A DNA stretch of 64,000 nucleotides from Puffinus mauretanicus. Its lineage: Eukaryota; Chordata; Aves; Procellariiformes; Procellariidae. Location: contig JAJKFH010001473.1 of NCBI GenBank assembly GCA_023333565.1, forward strand, positions 62,001-126,000, written 5' to 3'. Below are positions 11,753-37,100 of the stretch, in pieces; the stretch's first letter is position 1, and each line of letters opens with the position of its first letter. The notes beneath the pieces were generated by a model. That model was not told where the DNA came from and searched no databases. It saw nothing but the letters and a program-made list of their open reading frames with translations. A program made the position numbers and the translations under genes.

Positions 11753-11965
11753 GGCCGCCGCTTCCGCCCCGGGAGTGGCGGAGCTCCGCCCCCTCCCCCC
11801 TGCTAAGCAACCATTGGACGGCGCAGACTGCGGGTGCGACGATTGGCTGGCGCGCTCTGAGCGACGCCCGCGCCAGCCACTAAACGGTGACAGAGTGCGC
11901 CTTCAAACGCGGAAGCGCGGGGGAACCGGGCACCGGGACCGCACCGGGCTCCCACCGCCTTTATT
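11753..11965 (-). promoter_or_regulatory. MVB12A: MVB12A promoter overlapping the DSN1 poly(A) region
   Basis: GC-rich sequence, part of a CpG island of roughly 10860-12180. Read on the minus strand it contains two CCAAT boxes (11817-11813 and 11846-11842) and a GC box (complement of CCGCCCCCT, 11786-11794). No TATA box is apparent. The DSN1 poly(A) hexamer lies at 11965-11960, so the upstream gene's transcripts should end inside or next to this promoter. Confidence 0.6.
11960..11965 (-). terminator. DSN1: Poly(A) signal AATAAA for DSN1
   Basis: TTTATT on the + strand, 36 bp past the DSN1 stop codon (12003-12001), which implies a very short 3' UTR of about 50-60 nt. Confidence 0.6.
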
Positions 11966-12000
11966 GACACCGGCAGCGCGTCCCGCAGCCCACCCCCCGC

Positions 12001-15000
12001 TCAGTCGTCCGGAGTCTTCCTCCGCGGGGCGGCGATCAGCTTGCGCGCGGGGGAGTTCTCCAGCTGCCGGAAGGTCCTCGTGGCTGGCACCGGGGGGGAA
12101 AAACACCCGTTAACCCCCGTTAACGACCCCCCCACGGAGGCTCCCACCCCCCGAGGGGGTCCCGCTTACCGAGCTGCGCCGACAGGCGCCGGAGGTACTG
12201 CCGGCTGTCCTCGCTGAAGGCCTGCAGCAGCTTCACCGCTTGCTGCAGTTCATCCAGCTACGAAACCAAAGCACCCCAAAAAATTCAAAAAAAAAAAGAT
12301 GAAAAATCACTAAATCCTTCCCGGGGACAGAACATTTTCCCCTCAAACAGCCGAGAGCAACTCACCACGAGCTCCACGCAGCTCAGCACCTCCCCCTGGT
12401 CATCCAGGATCTGCTGGTAGTTGGGTTTGCCGCTGAAGACTTCGGCCTGAGACGTCTGGAGGTAGGGAGCAGGCTCTGCCCGCCCGCCCTTCCCCCTGCG
12501 CTCCTCCAGCTGCCTGCCAAACAAACGCCGTTCTGTCAGGCGGGGCCGTTGGAAAGGTTTTCTTTTCAAATACCAAACAGCTGTCACAATCCACACCTGG
12601 ACATTTCCTCGGCACTCTCCTGGTAGCGCAGCAGGAGCTGATCCCAGGACTGACATTCGGCAGCGAACCTGCGGGGCGGGAGGGGAGCCGGTCTGCAGCC
12701 CAGAGCGTCCCTCTGAGGCCGAACCGCAGCGCGGGCTCGTGGAAAAAACAGCTAAAGAACTAAATACACCCAAAATACCCTCTCGGGTGTCCAAACCCGT
12801 ATTGGTGTTGAGTTTTAGATCTTACCTGGCGAGGTACTCCTTAACCTGGGCCACTGACTCATCCAAAGCCGAGTCCAGTAAAATCCTAAAACACGGATGT
12901 TACATCAGCACGATATAGGGAGATATATATGTTCTACATGTATATCACAGGGGGTTCTGGTGCCTGTTCAGCGCTTAGCAGCCACGCTGAATGCTTAGAA
13001 TTGCAGAGGATGAAAGAGAAAAGTCTCCTCAATAAAGATAACGCCCCCTGAATATTCACTGTGCTGGTCGTCTAGTGATGGCATCAGCCCCAAAAATGCC
13101 GGCAGCCACCGGCGGGGGGTATGCTCTGCAAATTTAGGTGACTGGGCAGGCCCTAAAGCAAAACCAGAAAAGGAGAATCGTGGAACGATAGAACGGGTTG
13201 GGGTGGAAAGGACCTTAAAGCTCATCTTGCTCCTGCCGCGGGCAGGGACGCCTTCCACCAGACCAGGTTGCTCAGAGTCCGTCCAACCTGGCCGTGAACA
13301 ACTTCTCCGGGCCACCTCTTCCGCTGTCTCGCCGCCCTCGCAGTGAAGAATTTCTCCCCAAGAACTGATGTAAATCGACCTGCTTTCAGTTTAAAACCGC
13401 TACCCCTCGTCCCAGCCCTGCACTCCCCCATAGAGTCCCTCCACATCTCTCCTGTAAGTACTGGAAAGCTGCTGTAAGGTCTCCCTGGAGCCTTCTCTTC
13501 TCTAAACAACCCCAGCTATAGATGATCCCCCAAATATATGATCCGTATTATCCATGTGCATATACCTGTGACTTTTGCATACATTTATTCATTTGTTTAA
13601 GAGGCAAAATCTTATTTGGCCTGTCTGATTTACGAACCACTCCCCTCTCCACATCCTGCATCCGTACAAAGGGATAACATAGTGGTTTTTTTCCCATTTA
13701 AAAGTTTCGCCCCCCTAAAATCTGCTGGCACACCTGCACGTTAGCCTTTCCTCGCTGGTTCCGTTACAGTTGCCTGGGTGAGGGGAGCCAGCTCATTAAA
13801 ACGTTTAAACGAACCCAAAACATTTTGACACAGCTGGGTTAGGAAGGTTTATGCTGGCAGGGTGAGGTCCTCGTATGCGGCAACAGATGCATCACAAAAT
13901 GCGTTCAGGCCACCCCCTTCTCCCCCAAAAGCGACACGACCCACTGTTTACACGGCACAAGGGGCGAGTTCGGCGAGTCCTTACGCTTTAGGGTCTTCTA
14001 CGCAGCTCTTTAGTGTTCCGTCTCGTTTCAACTTCTGCATGTATCGCTTCAGGTCTTCTGAAACCGAGTGCACTGCAGATGAAGAGAAAATAAAACAGGA
14101 TAAAACACGGCTCGTACCCACTGCCTAGAAAATTAGTAATACTGAGAAACGAAGCCGTTTCCTAACCTGCAGATCCTGCTCTGATTCCTTATCGGAAGGC
14201 AGTCTAGTTGTTACTTACACGGAGAATAACTCCTTTCTTGGCCACGGTTTACTTTAGTGTGTCCATTTGCCTTCCCTCCCAGAAACTGTGGCCATGCACA
14301 GCATCTTAAAAACATCATTCCCGTATTTTTGGCTGCACCCACCCCTTCTAGAAGACAGCTCGTTTCATTTTGAGAGGATGCTCTCAAAGGATGCCCCTTT
14401 GAGGGAAGGGTCAGTATTTTTAAGTTCAGGATGACCCTTGCTGACGCAAATAGCGCACCTTACCATTTGCTTTGAAAGCCTCGGGGCTAAAGCCGTCAGT
14501 TTGCTTCAAGACGTGCTCGAGCTTCTGTGCAGAAAACTAAGAGAAGATAGAAAAGAAGGTCTTAGCACCCTTTCCCGAGTTGTATGACAAAGCTTGTGGG
14601 AAGATCCGTTACCGAAGGAGAAGGGAGTCCCTCCTCCCCTCGCACGTATTTCACAACTCAGTTATACAAATCAGAACGTACATTTAGTGGCAGAAGAAAG
14701 GCAAGAGAAAAATAATTCACTTTTAAAAAGAGAGGACCTACCTGGAAACTGGACAATAACAGCATAGAAAGCCGGTCTATCTCTGGCAGATCCAGGCTAA
14801 TTGATTTGCTTAATTCTGAAAAATCAGAACAAAATTGTTTAAGAACAATTAAATTCACACCAAGCTGCCAACGGCTGGAATGTTCCTGAAAGACACTAAA
14901 AGCTGCTGTTTTAGAGGAGTGCGGTGTGCAGGATATGGAAGGAGCAGGGAAAACAGAAAGAAAGAGAGTTCCTAACAAGGAAAAGTCACACTTAAGGCTC

Positions 15001-16147
15001 AACCATGGAAATAAAAAGGCAGAGACTGCAAACCACTGGTCTACAGAAGCTGTTAATGCAGCATCTCCTTTTATCCTCAAGTACCTGGACCGCCGAGATC
15101 ACTGCCAACACGGACGTCAGTGGCTACTAGTTAGGAATAACACAATTAGACTGTTCTTACCCTAAAGTTTGTGCCATGAAATTAAATTTCAACTTGCTGC
15201 AGGCTGCCCTGCAAGTTTCGAGAGAGAGCTTGATAAAGGGAAGAAGTGGAGCACGTACCAGTGACATCTTGGTGAACAGGAGGCAGAGATTTTCGGCGTT
15301 TTGTCCCCTTCAGGCTCGAACGACACCAAGAGCGACGCTTGGCTTGAGGAGTGGTGATGAGCTGTCTCGGGGACAAGTTAAAAGAACTCAATGCATGGTC
15401 TTTCCTGGGACTGCTTCCCCAGGGAGACAGCCTCTTGGGACTAGGTCCGAGGGGGCTTTTCCTGAGGCCGGGACTTTCGTGGGATCTTTTCCTCATAGCC
15501 ACTCCGGCTGTCTCACAGAGACTAACATTCTTCTTGCTAACAGCAGTTATGTCAGGTGGCTTTAGGAACTGCTCAGGATCCAGTTTCTTCTCTGCAGGGT
15601 CAGGATCTAAGAAATCAGTATGTTAGCAGAGTCAAGTGAGAGGAAAGGGTCTTTCCCAAGGATTCAAAAGCACTAAACTTTGCGCTTTGCTTTCTAGCTC
15701 GGAGCAACAGCAGCGCCGAGGTGCGATGGCTGGATCACCGCTTCACAGCCTCCCAAGACAGCTGCTGCCGCCGGTTCTCCCTCCCAGCACGGAGCTCCTT
15801 CTCCCGGGCCCCGGGCCGGCCCCCACCGGGGGCGGGTGCAGCCGGGGTGGGGGGTGATGCTCGGCACCGCCCAGCCCTCCCCGCTCCCAGGCCCGCCGCC
15901 CCTCGCTGCCCGCGGCCGCCTTTACCTGACGCTGCACCTTCAGCCGCAGGGCGGGCTCCGCCGGGGGAACGCTGAGGGGAAAAACGGTTACGAGGCTGGC
16001 AGCGAGGCCTCCCCGCGGCCCCCTCAGCCGAGCCGGGCTCCCCCCAGCGCTCACCTCCTCCTCCGACCCGCCAGACGGCCCCGGTGGGGCGGCGGCCGGC
16101 CCGGAGCTCCCCGCCGCCCCGCAGCCCCTCGCCGGTCGCTCCTCCAT
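12001..16147 (-). CDS. DSN1: DSN1, MIS12 kinetochore complex subunit (complete, 11 coding exons, 390 aa)
   Basis: Exons: 16147-16055, 15971-15926, 15606-15259, 14815-14742, 14536-14464, 14072-13985, 12885-12826, 12668-12597, 12513-12366, 12257-12170 and 12083-12001 (TGA). All phases close: 390 aa (human 356). DSN1 belongs to the MIS12 complex, which links CENP-C/CENP-T chromatin to NDC80 and KNL1 at the outer kinetochore. Exon 3 carries a basic motif with RSSLKGTKRRKSLPP, matching the Aurora B-regulated region of human DSN1 (S100/S109). Exon 4 reads ELSKSISLDL...LLLSSFQ. Exons 5-8 are helical (SVAQVKEYLARF, SWDQLLLRYQESAEE). Exons 9-11 include KPNYQQIL, VLSCVELV, DELQQAVKLLQAF and the C-terminal NSPARKL. 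Exons 1-2 are Ala/Gly/Pro-rich and unlike mammals. The start is the first ATG in the CpG-island exon. Confidence 0.94.
13171..13517 (-). mobile_element. CR1 LINE fragment (old, diverged)
   Basis: Begins GAATCGTGGAACGATAGAACGGGTTGGGG, a diverged CR1 3' terminal repeat, and continues through TCCAACCTGGCC and AGTGAAGAATTTCTCCCC to about 13517. It lies on the minus strand, the same sense as DSN1, in the intron between DSN1 exons 6 and 7. It is more mutated than the ATP13A1 copies and so probably older. Confidence 0.9.
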
Positions 16148-16320
16148 GGCGGCGGCGCCGCGCGCCCCCAGCGGCCGTTGGGCGCGGGGCATGGCGGGAA
16201 GGCGGCGGCCGCTGGCCCTCAGGCAGGCGCATGCGCAGAGGCCGCCTCGCCCCTCCCGCCCCGGTTTCCCGCCCTCCCGTGAGGGAGCCCCGCCGCCCCG
16301 AAGGCCAGGTGAGGAGAGCT
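16148..16320 (-). promoter_or_regulatory. DSN1: DSN1 CpG-island promoter with NRF1 and E2F sites
   Basis: CpG-rich block upstream of the DSN1 start (island roughly 15770-16320). It contains GGCGGGAA (16193-16200, E2F type), GCGCATGCGC (16227-16236, NRF1 core) and TTTCCCGCC (16265-16273, consensus E2F), within 46-126 bp of the ATG. There is no TATA box. The PBX4 poly(A) signal is only about 60 bp further upstream. Confidence 0.65.
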
Positions 16321-16350
16321 GAGAGGAAAGGCAAGAAGGAAAAACAAAAC

Positions 16351-16385
16351 AAAAAAAAAAAAAAAAAAGGCTTTGGAAGTTTATT
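16351..16385 (-). terminator. PBX4: PBX4 poly(A) signal and U-rich downstream element
   Basis: TTTATT at 16380-16385 is AATAAA on the minus strand, 721 bp after the PBX4 stop. It is followed within about 12 nt by an 18-base T run on that strand (A run at 16351-16368), suited to a U-rich downstream element. The 3' UTR would be about 740 nt. Confidence 0.6.
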
Positions 16386-17105
16386 ATCTTTGATAAAATC
16401 TCAACTGAAAAGGGTGGACTCTGTGTTAACAGCTGCAGAAATGCACAAAAAACTATTATCCATGGGGAAGTCAGGTGGTTTTGTTGGTTTTTTTTCACTA
16501 GACATTAAATTAGAATTACGTGGAATGACACAGGATGGAAGGTCCTACCCGAGAGCAAAGTCCAGTGAGAGTTTTGGTAAAGCAACGTTCTGATTAATTA
16601 GCTCAGAATGAATTCTAGTTAAGAAAAGCTTATTTTCCTATACAAAATTACAATACAGAGAACGCATACAATTACAATACAGGGGGTTTAACTGTTAGTA
16701 GCTATCAACTAGAACAGAAATTTCATAGTAAAAAACTTTATGGAAATTAAAATAAGTCAATTTTCTTAAGCTGTAAAACTTGAGACAAACGCCAAGTTCT
16801 AGAAGAGACACTTTCAGATTCTTACCATAAAATCCATATTTAAAAAAATGAATTTGGTTAGGAAAATGAAGCAAGTTCTTTTAAAACAATTTCACATCCC
16901 AATGGGCATAAGTAAAAAGAACTCAACTGCGTGAGGCTGAGAGGTAGAGAGGTATCATTGTAATCACAATCTTCTATTGGTTCCAGGGTTTTTTCTGAGG
17001 TAATTAGCTGTGTGTCAAGTTGTATAAACAATAGTATTGGCAAAAGAGCAACATTGACAAATTACACTAATGACCTCTTTCCTCTCATCAATAGGTCCTA
17101 AAAAC
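16386..17105 (-). other. PBX4: PBX4 3' UTR
   Basis: AT-rich sequence between the PBX4 stop codon and the first AATAAA. No gene or mobile element is recognised in it. The extent is inferred from the poly(A) hexamer. Confidence 0.55.
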
Positions 17106-30679
<13,574 letters not shown>

Positions 30680-31150
30680 GGCGGGGGGCGGCGGGGCCGG
30701 TCCGCCGCGGACGGGCAGCGGCGCGGCCCCAGCGGCTCCCACACAACAGGGCCCAGCGCCCGCAGCCCCCCCCGCCACCGCGGCCGCCGCCGCCGCCGCC
30801 GCCGGGCCCGCCCCGCCCCGCGCGCCGCGACGTGCCCCGCCCCCGACAGGCCACGCCCCGCCGCCGCGGGGGGGCGGGGCCGCCGAGCGCCCCGCGCTGG
30901 GTCCTAGCGCCGGCCGCCGCCGCCTTCCACCCTCTTCACGGTTGCTGCCCCGCGGTTCCCCCGGCACGACCGGCGGCCCCGTCCGCTCCGTTTACCGAGG
31001 AGCCGACGGGATCAAATCCACGCCGTAACGTCGGCGTGGCAATCGGCCATTTCATAAAACCGTGCTGTGGTGATATTTGGGGTTCCCCGCCTAATTCACC
31101 TCTAATTTGTCTATTGGCAGACAATCTTAACATGCAAATATGCATTTAAG
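30680..31150 (-). promoter_or_regulatory. PBX4: PBX4 promoter and 5' UTR (CpG island roughly 30100-31030)
   Basis: Very GC-rich sequence upstream of the PBX4 ATG. It includes seven GCC units at 30783-30803 (GGC on the transcript strand, probably in the 5' UTR), a GC box GGGGCGGGGC at 30871-30880, a minus-strand CCAAT box at 31117-31113 and an octamer ATGCAAAT at 31132-31139. No TATA box seen. The transcription start is not determinable here. Confidence 0.6.
30783..30803. repeat. (GCC)7 trinucleotide repeat in the putative PBX4 5' UTR
   Basis: Seven perfect GCC units, about 105 bp upstream of the PBX4 start codon. They would read as GGC/CGG repeats in the mRNA leader if transcription starts upstream of them. 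Confidence 0.85.
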
Positions 31151-34100
31151 TGCAGTGCAAGGGTTCCGTTTGTTGCCTGGCCACCATTGTTTTCGCATGA
31201 ACCTGATGTCAGGCCAAGCATCAAACAAACACAGTACATCGGCCCGATTCTCTGCTTTTTGCACTCAAAGAGAGCAAAATTACTCAGATCAACACTAATG
31301 GAGTTTCATTAGTAAGAAACGCAGTTGAAGGAAGAATTAGACTATGTATTTCTTCTTTGTTACTAAGACTGTTCACATTTTTGAGTAACCTGAGGAAACT
31401 CTTTCACCTCTAAACTGATTTATTCTGCCCGGTCACCGCTAAGCTACTGATCTCCTGAAACACCAACACCACGAGTACCAAATGGTGCCATAAGCGCCTT
31501 CTTCCATCAGCAGGCGGCACAGGCTGCAACCCGGGCTCAGGTCATGTTCACTCATTGCTTTGCCACCTTGGAAAGACGCTTTAACATGACTGCGCATGGC
31601 TCTGAGCGTGCAGAGGCTTCAACAGCGAAGCTGCTGCGCATCTCAAGTATTTGCAGCTGAATAAGGTTTGTGGGTACGAAGCGGTGCAGAAAAAGTTACT
31701 TTTTATAGAGGGTCAGCCAGACAGCTTTATACAAAGTTTGGGTATCTTCCTAAGCTGCTACTTTAAAGTTATAGCGCTATAGCTAGACCTAGGGTTGCCT
31801 AAAAATAGAAGTTAAAAAAGGAGAAAAACCTCAAATCTAGATTCTGTATTTAAATGCTTCTGTGCAAGCACAGAGCTGACTGCATCAGTCATCGTTCTTC
31901 ACCTCTTTCAGCATTTTACAGTCCAACAGTATAACATGCTTATAGGATTTACGTCCTTTTACAGCTGCGTTTCAAGTAGAAGCATCATCCACGCTCCTGA
32001 TTGCTTCCAACACAACGCTTGAATCTTCACCTCATAGACAAGGCTAATTTAACATTCAGTGTTGCAGTTTTAGCGCTGTTTAAAATAACAATCTCAATTC
32101 TGCAAATATGAAATATTGCATCCATCCTCCAAAGCAGGCGTACGACATTCATCTGCTTCAGAGCATAAAATCCGGGTTCGATCCCTCCCTCAGACGCCTG
32201 GTGGCCGGGTCTCGGTGTCAGGCAGGCACGTCGGCTTCTCCGGCTGCTCAGCAAAATCTTTGTCAAGAAAACATTCCCTCCTAGACAACATGATGAATGA
32301 TGGAAGTGCTGCAAACTGACCCGGAGCTTCCCCTCTGGGGATGTTCCCAGCGGAACAAGTGCAGCGTATGGGCAATTGCTCGGCTGAAGTAGCTCCGCTC
32401 TGACAAAGTTAAAACACCTTTTCTGTTCCTCTGCAGCAAACTCATTGATGTTCTTGCAAAAAAAAGTTTACTAAAAGCAGCAATTATGGTAACATGCAAG
32501 GTCCTCATGGCTCTGGAAGACAGCAGGGCCCCTCGGGGGTCCTGGCAAAGCCCGGCCAAGGGCCCCTCTCCAAATACAAAGCAGGGAAACCGCCTTCTCC
32601 TCCCCTGCTTAGCTTATTCTCTCCCCCATAACACCATGTACCTCTTCAACCCACTGACATTTTCAGGCACCTCTACAACCATAATCCATTCGGAGTCACG
32701 GTCAGAAGTCTTAGCGTACCACTGTTCCTTGGGGGGCAATTGTTGTATTCAGACAAAAAAGGACAAAAATTTATTATTTTGGAAAATCCCAAGAAACTGC
32801 CGGTATCAGTAAACACAAACATGTAAGTACCAAGTTCCCAGAACTCTGCTCGCCTCCATCCAGATCAGGAAATCTTGTTTCCAGGCAGAGCATTACCATT
32901 CTCTTAGTATTGGTGCATTTATTGATTGAACCGACTGAAGCTTTAAATCAGAGAGGAAGCAACACTCTCAATCGAGTAATACTCTCAGCCGACCTGATCT
33001 TGGTATACTTCCCTTTTTTTTTTTTTAATCATGGGGCAGTGTTCAGACCAGAAGCAGCATTAATGCCCAGAAACAGAACAGCTTCTTACTGTTTTATTTT
33101 TATGTATACATATGTATTTGTGTGTGTATATGTACATATATAGCCCCATTTATGGTTGTTATGAAGCTTCAGTGCTAAAGTAACCCTGGCTTTACATCTG
33201 GCTGGATTTGGTTCTATAGGGATGATGTCTGCACGGCCAAGCAGCACTTTTGCTTGCGCTAATGCTTTCCACCATTACTGCCACATTAGGGGATTGCAGC
33301 AAACAGCAGCTTATTTGTTAAAATTTCCAAATATGATCAATTCAAATCGAGCACTACCATTTATGTATAAGGAAAACTAAGATCTATTCTGGTTCCTGAT
33401 CTCAGGTTTAGATGTTTTGCCTTTGTTATTTCAAATTTTAGCTAGAACTCCTGTGGAATAATACAGAAAGTGTCCTAAGCAAGGGACAGCTTATTTGGAA
33501 AGGCACCAGAGCAGAAACAGGGTGGGGATGAAGGCAGGCGAGACAGAGTGAGGTGGGGAAGAGAATAACCGTGACAGAAGAAACCGATAAACACTGCGCA
33601 TCCCAGGGTTGTGACTTGGCTCAGAACAATCAACCCCTCCTCCTCTGTTATCCTAGCTCACCAGAAAGTTGATAATGACAGTAGTATTTATCCTGCAGCT
33701 TCAGATAGATTCTAGCACATCACTTTTTAGTGGAGGAGTTCTGCAGTACCCAGCAATCTTCCATTTATTCCAACGTAACATTTGGCACCTTGATTTAGGC
33801 CTGGCTTTACGAGCTGGAAGTTCCCACCCAACTCAGTAAGACAGTGACCCCCCCACACACACTTTGTGACATTGAGAACACACATACTTTTTTTTTTTTT
33901 CTTCAGGCTTTATTTTAAGCAGGTTCTCACATAAAATGCTGGGACCAAATCCAATCCTGAGCAACACCCGCTAAGACCCCAAAGAAGGTAAAACCTGGCT
34001 CCCTACATTCACACTTGTCAGGTTTTCACAATGAGGGAACTAATTTTCCCATGTCACAGGGCTGAATGTTTATGACCCTGTGGCTCTGAGTGCTCTGGGA

Positions 34101-37100
34101 ATGCTGACTGATGAGATACGGAGCAGGCACCACTGAAAAAACGCTGTATTCCTCAGCCTTTTGCTAAAATGATTAATAAACCATCTTTTCTCATTCACAG
34201 ACTGACTATAGCGGCAAAGGGAGCTGGATTAAAAGATGACAAGAAATTAAATTGTCTTGCAAAAGTTCTTGCTGATGCAGCCAAGGGAACGGGGAGAGCT
34301 GTCTCCAGCTCTCTGATAAATCGCCCTGTGCATTTCGATTGGAAATGGACTGGGGTATAATTAGCAAGTGAATTCTCTCCTGTCAGCACAAAAAGGAGGG
34401 GTGGGGGGAAGAGTTCATTTTAAAACTAAAGCCAGGACTTCACATGCCAACTGACAAGTTATAAACTGAGCCTGAAGCCCACAGAACATTAAATTCACAG
34501 GGAGATATACCCCCACTGTAGTCTATGCCTTATCTCTGGGCATTTCCATAGCAAGAGCTACAGCTCAAATAAGTGTTTGCGTTGTGATGGGATTAAATTA
34601 GCTCTAGACCAGTGATCGCTGCTTTTGCAAGGGGAGGCAGCAGCACACAGAAATTATCGTCTCCCCAGCGAGACGCTCACATGCTCCCCAGCTGTATTTC
34701 AGAGTTCATTGGACCAACAGACTTATTTGTAAATGCCTCTGCCCGCAAGATATGTAAATTATATGTATAAGTGAAGATACCTGCCCACTACACCTGCACG
34801 CTGTTCATTCATAGGGGAAGAAACACTCGCCTTGCTCTCACATCTGTGACTATTGCTTGCTGTCGGTGTCCTCCAGGTTGGAGCTTATGAACTTGGTTTC
34901 GCGGATCTGTCGGAGGCTTTGCTCAGCCCCAAAACTAAGAGGGAAGCTGTGGGAAACAGGCTCCACCACCACGACTAATGTCGCCCAACTCCTAGATTCG
35001 CATACTGGCGACGGCATGGGTGGCACAGCCCCTCCATGGAGCATTGAAAAGTGCCAATTAGAGTATTAAAAAGTGCCGATAGGACAGCTGGCTGATGGGA
35101 GGCTACATATCCCCCCTTCTCAGGGGAGCAAGGGACACGCAGAAGCGTCAGAGAACAGGAAAACACATGGTGAAAGAAAAGCTTGGCTTGCATTGCCTCC
35201 CGGCGGAGGAAGGCTACAGCACGCCAGACAGCAGCTACCCTCATCCCCGCAGCAGCTGCCAAGGTTTTCCTGCCAGTAAGGGGACTCGTGAGCTACTTCC
35301 AAGGAGAATCATACACTTGGCATTTCCAAGCATCGCTTGTAGAGATCTCCGTGGGCTCTGGAGAGCTGCGTCCCATCACGTGTGCAGACATACTCTTCCT
35401 GACTTCTGCTTGTGGTTATTCATGCACGTGTCCTGCAGCTTCAACCTCAAGTTGCTTACATATCCCTTGGCTAGCGCTGCAACAGCCTCAGGAGCGTCAA
35501 GCGCTGTTACGGCAGATGAAGACGACTACGCAGTCCATGCCTCAGACCATATACAACACTGGTGACACAGGTCACATCACCAATACCCCAAGGATTCCCC
35601 ATCCACCCCATCCATTGAGTTGGGATCCTCTGGTATTGGCCTTTGTATTTGAGAAGTGCCTGTTGGACTCACCGTGATCTGCCAGGGTTTCCAAACACCG
35701 ATGGGTTTTACTTTGATTTGGGCTGCGAACTAAATCGCTTCTTACAGCCAGATTAAGGAAATAGTAAAATAAAACTGATCTACCACTGAAAGCTGCATTA
35801 CACTCGCAACAGCCCATGCCAGAAAACATCAAGATACAAGGATGCATCTTTGATCTCTGACTGTTTGTAATAAAAAGTGCCATTTCCCTGACAGCCAGAG
35901 AGAAAAATCAGAACAAGCACCACTTCAGGGAAGGTCCCCAAGGCATGGAGACGGCAAGGAAAAGAGAAAAGCAGCAGTGCCAAAAGCATTTCTGTTTCTC
36001 CATCACCATATAGCACAGCAGCCAATTAGCCACTGGTATCTCCAGACCCCACTGCTCTACCGTGCTGTACTACTCCCACCAAGACAAAACTGGGTGGCAA
36101 ATGCTAAAAATCAGTTGGGTATCACCAAATAAAATAATTTTGTGAAAAATTACTACACCAGAGCAAAAACAAGCACGCAAGCTCCTCTTCCTGGTTGGTG
36201 GCACTGACATCTAGATGAGCCCATGATGATGGAACTCGGGGGGAAGACATTCTCCTGCTGCCTTTGGACCTTCCTCCCATGTAGGGCTCAGGTCATCAGG
36301 GGTGTGACGGAGACACTCTGCAGCATTAGAGACACCTACAGGCACATTCGAAAAATCTTTCTGAGAAATCCAAGGCACATTTTTTCCAGTTTGTATTCCT
36401 TGCTTTCAATGAGCAAAGAAAAACCTGGAGAGTAAGACTGGTTCTACCATGAAAAGGGTCAACGCAACTCGACCAAGTGCTCCTTTCCAGATGCAAGCCA
36501 AGCAGAAGGCAGCTGAAAGCTGTCACCATTACAGAAGAGACTGAGGTGAGATTTATCAGGAAACGGGTGTGAACGACTAAAGGCCAGTTTTGTTTTCCCT
36601 GCTGGGGAATGCAGGCAACCCAGAGCCCCTCCTTACCTCTTCCTTCTGGTGCCTGCTGTATTCTCTGTGACAGTCACAGCCTAAGGACAAAACCTGGTCA
36701 AGACCACCAGTTAGAAAAGAAGCATCTTCCAGAAACTCCGTTTGAAGCTGGAGACCGGGCTGTAACAGCTTTCAGATGAGATGAGACACGGGTTCTTCGC
36801 ACTTCTCCTCACAGAAGTGACGCTCGTGTATTGTGTGGGAGCGTGGACTCGTGAAACCCAACCGCTGCTGCTAAACATTGTGCTTTTCTATAAAAAGCTT
36901 TTCACAGAAATACCATGGGAAGTAATTATTACACCATCAGTGTGACCTTTCTTAAATCATCTTGGCTACACACATGCCAACCCACTGCAGAGAGATACCA
37001 GGCTTCACTTCACAACTGCATTAATAAAACGCGTGTCCTAAGCCAAGAAGAACTCGCCCCACAAAAGCTTCTAGCTGCTCGCTGTCGCCTCGCTGGCCTT

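Noticed and set aside
11073..12113. Long + strand frame of 346 codons
   Set aside because: It lies antisense to MVB12A and DSN1 exons inside a CpG island where stop codons are rare; composition is Pro/Arg/Gly noise.
15735..16593. Long frames on both strands around the DSN1 promoter
   Set aside because: CpG-island composition. The true coding parts are the spliced exons 16147-16055 and 15971-15926.
34169..34360. Lys/Ala-rich + strand frame of 63 codons
   Set aside because: Reads protein-like but is short, isolated and unrecognised.
35095..35677. Overlapping + strand frames of 156 and 164 codons
   Set aside because: Two overlapping frames without domain resemblance, codon structure or splice context; chance openness.
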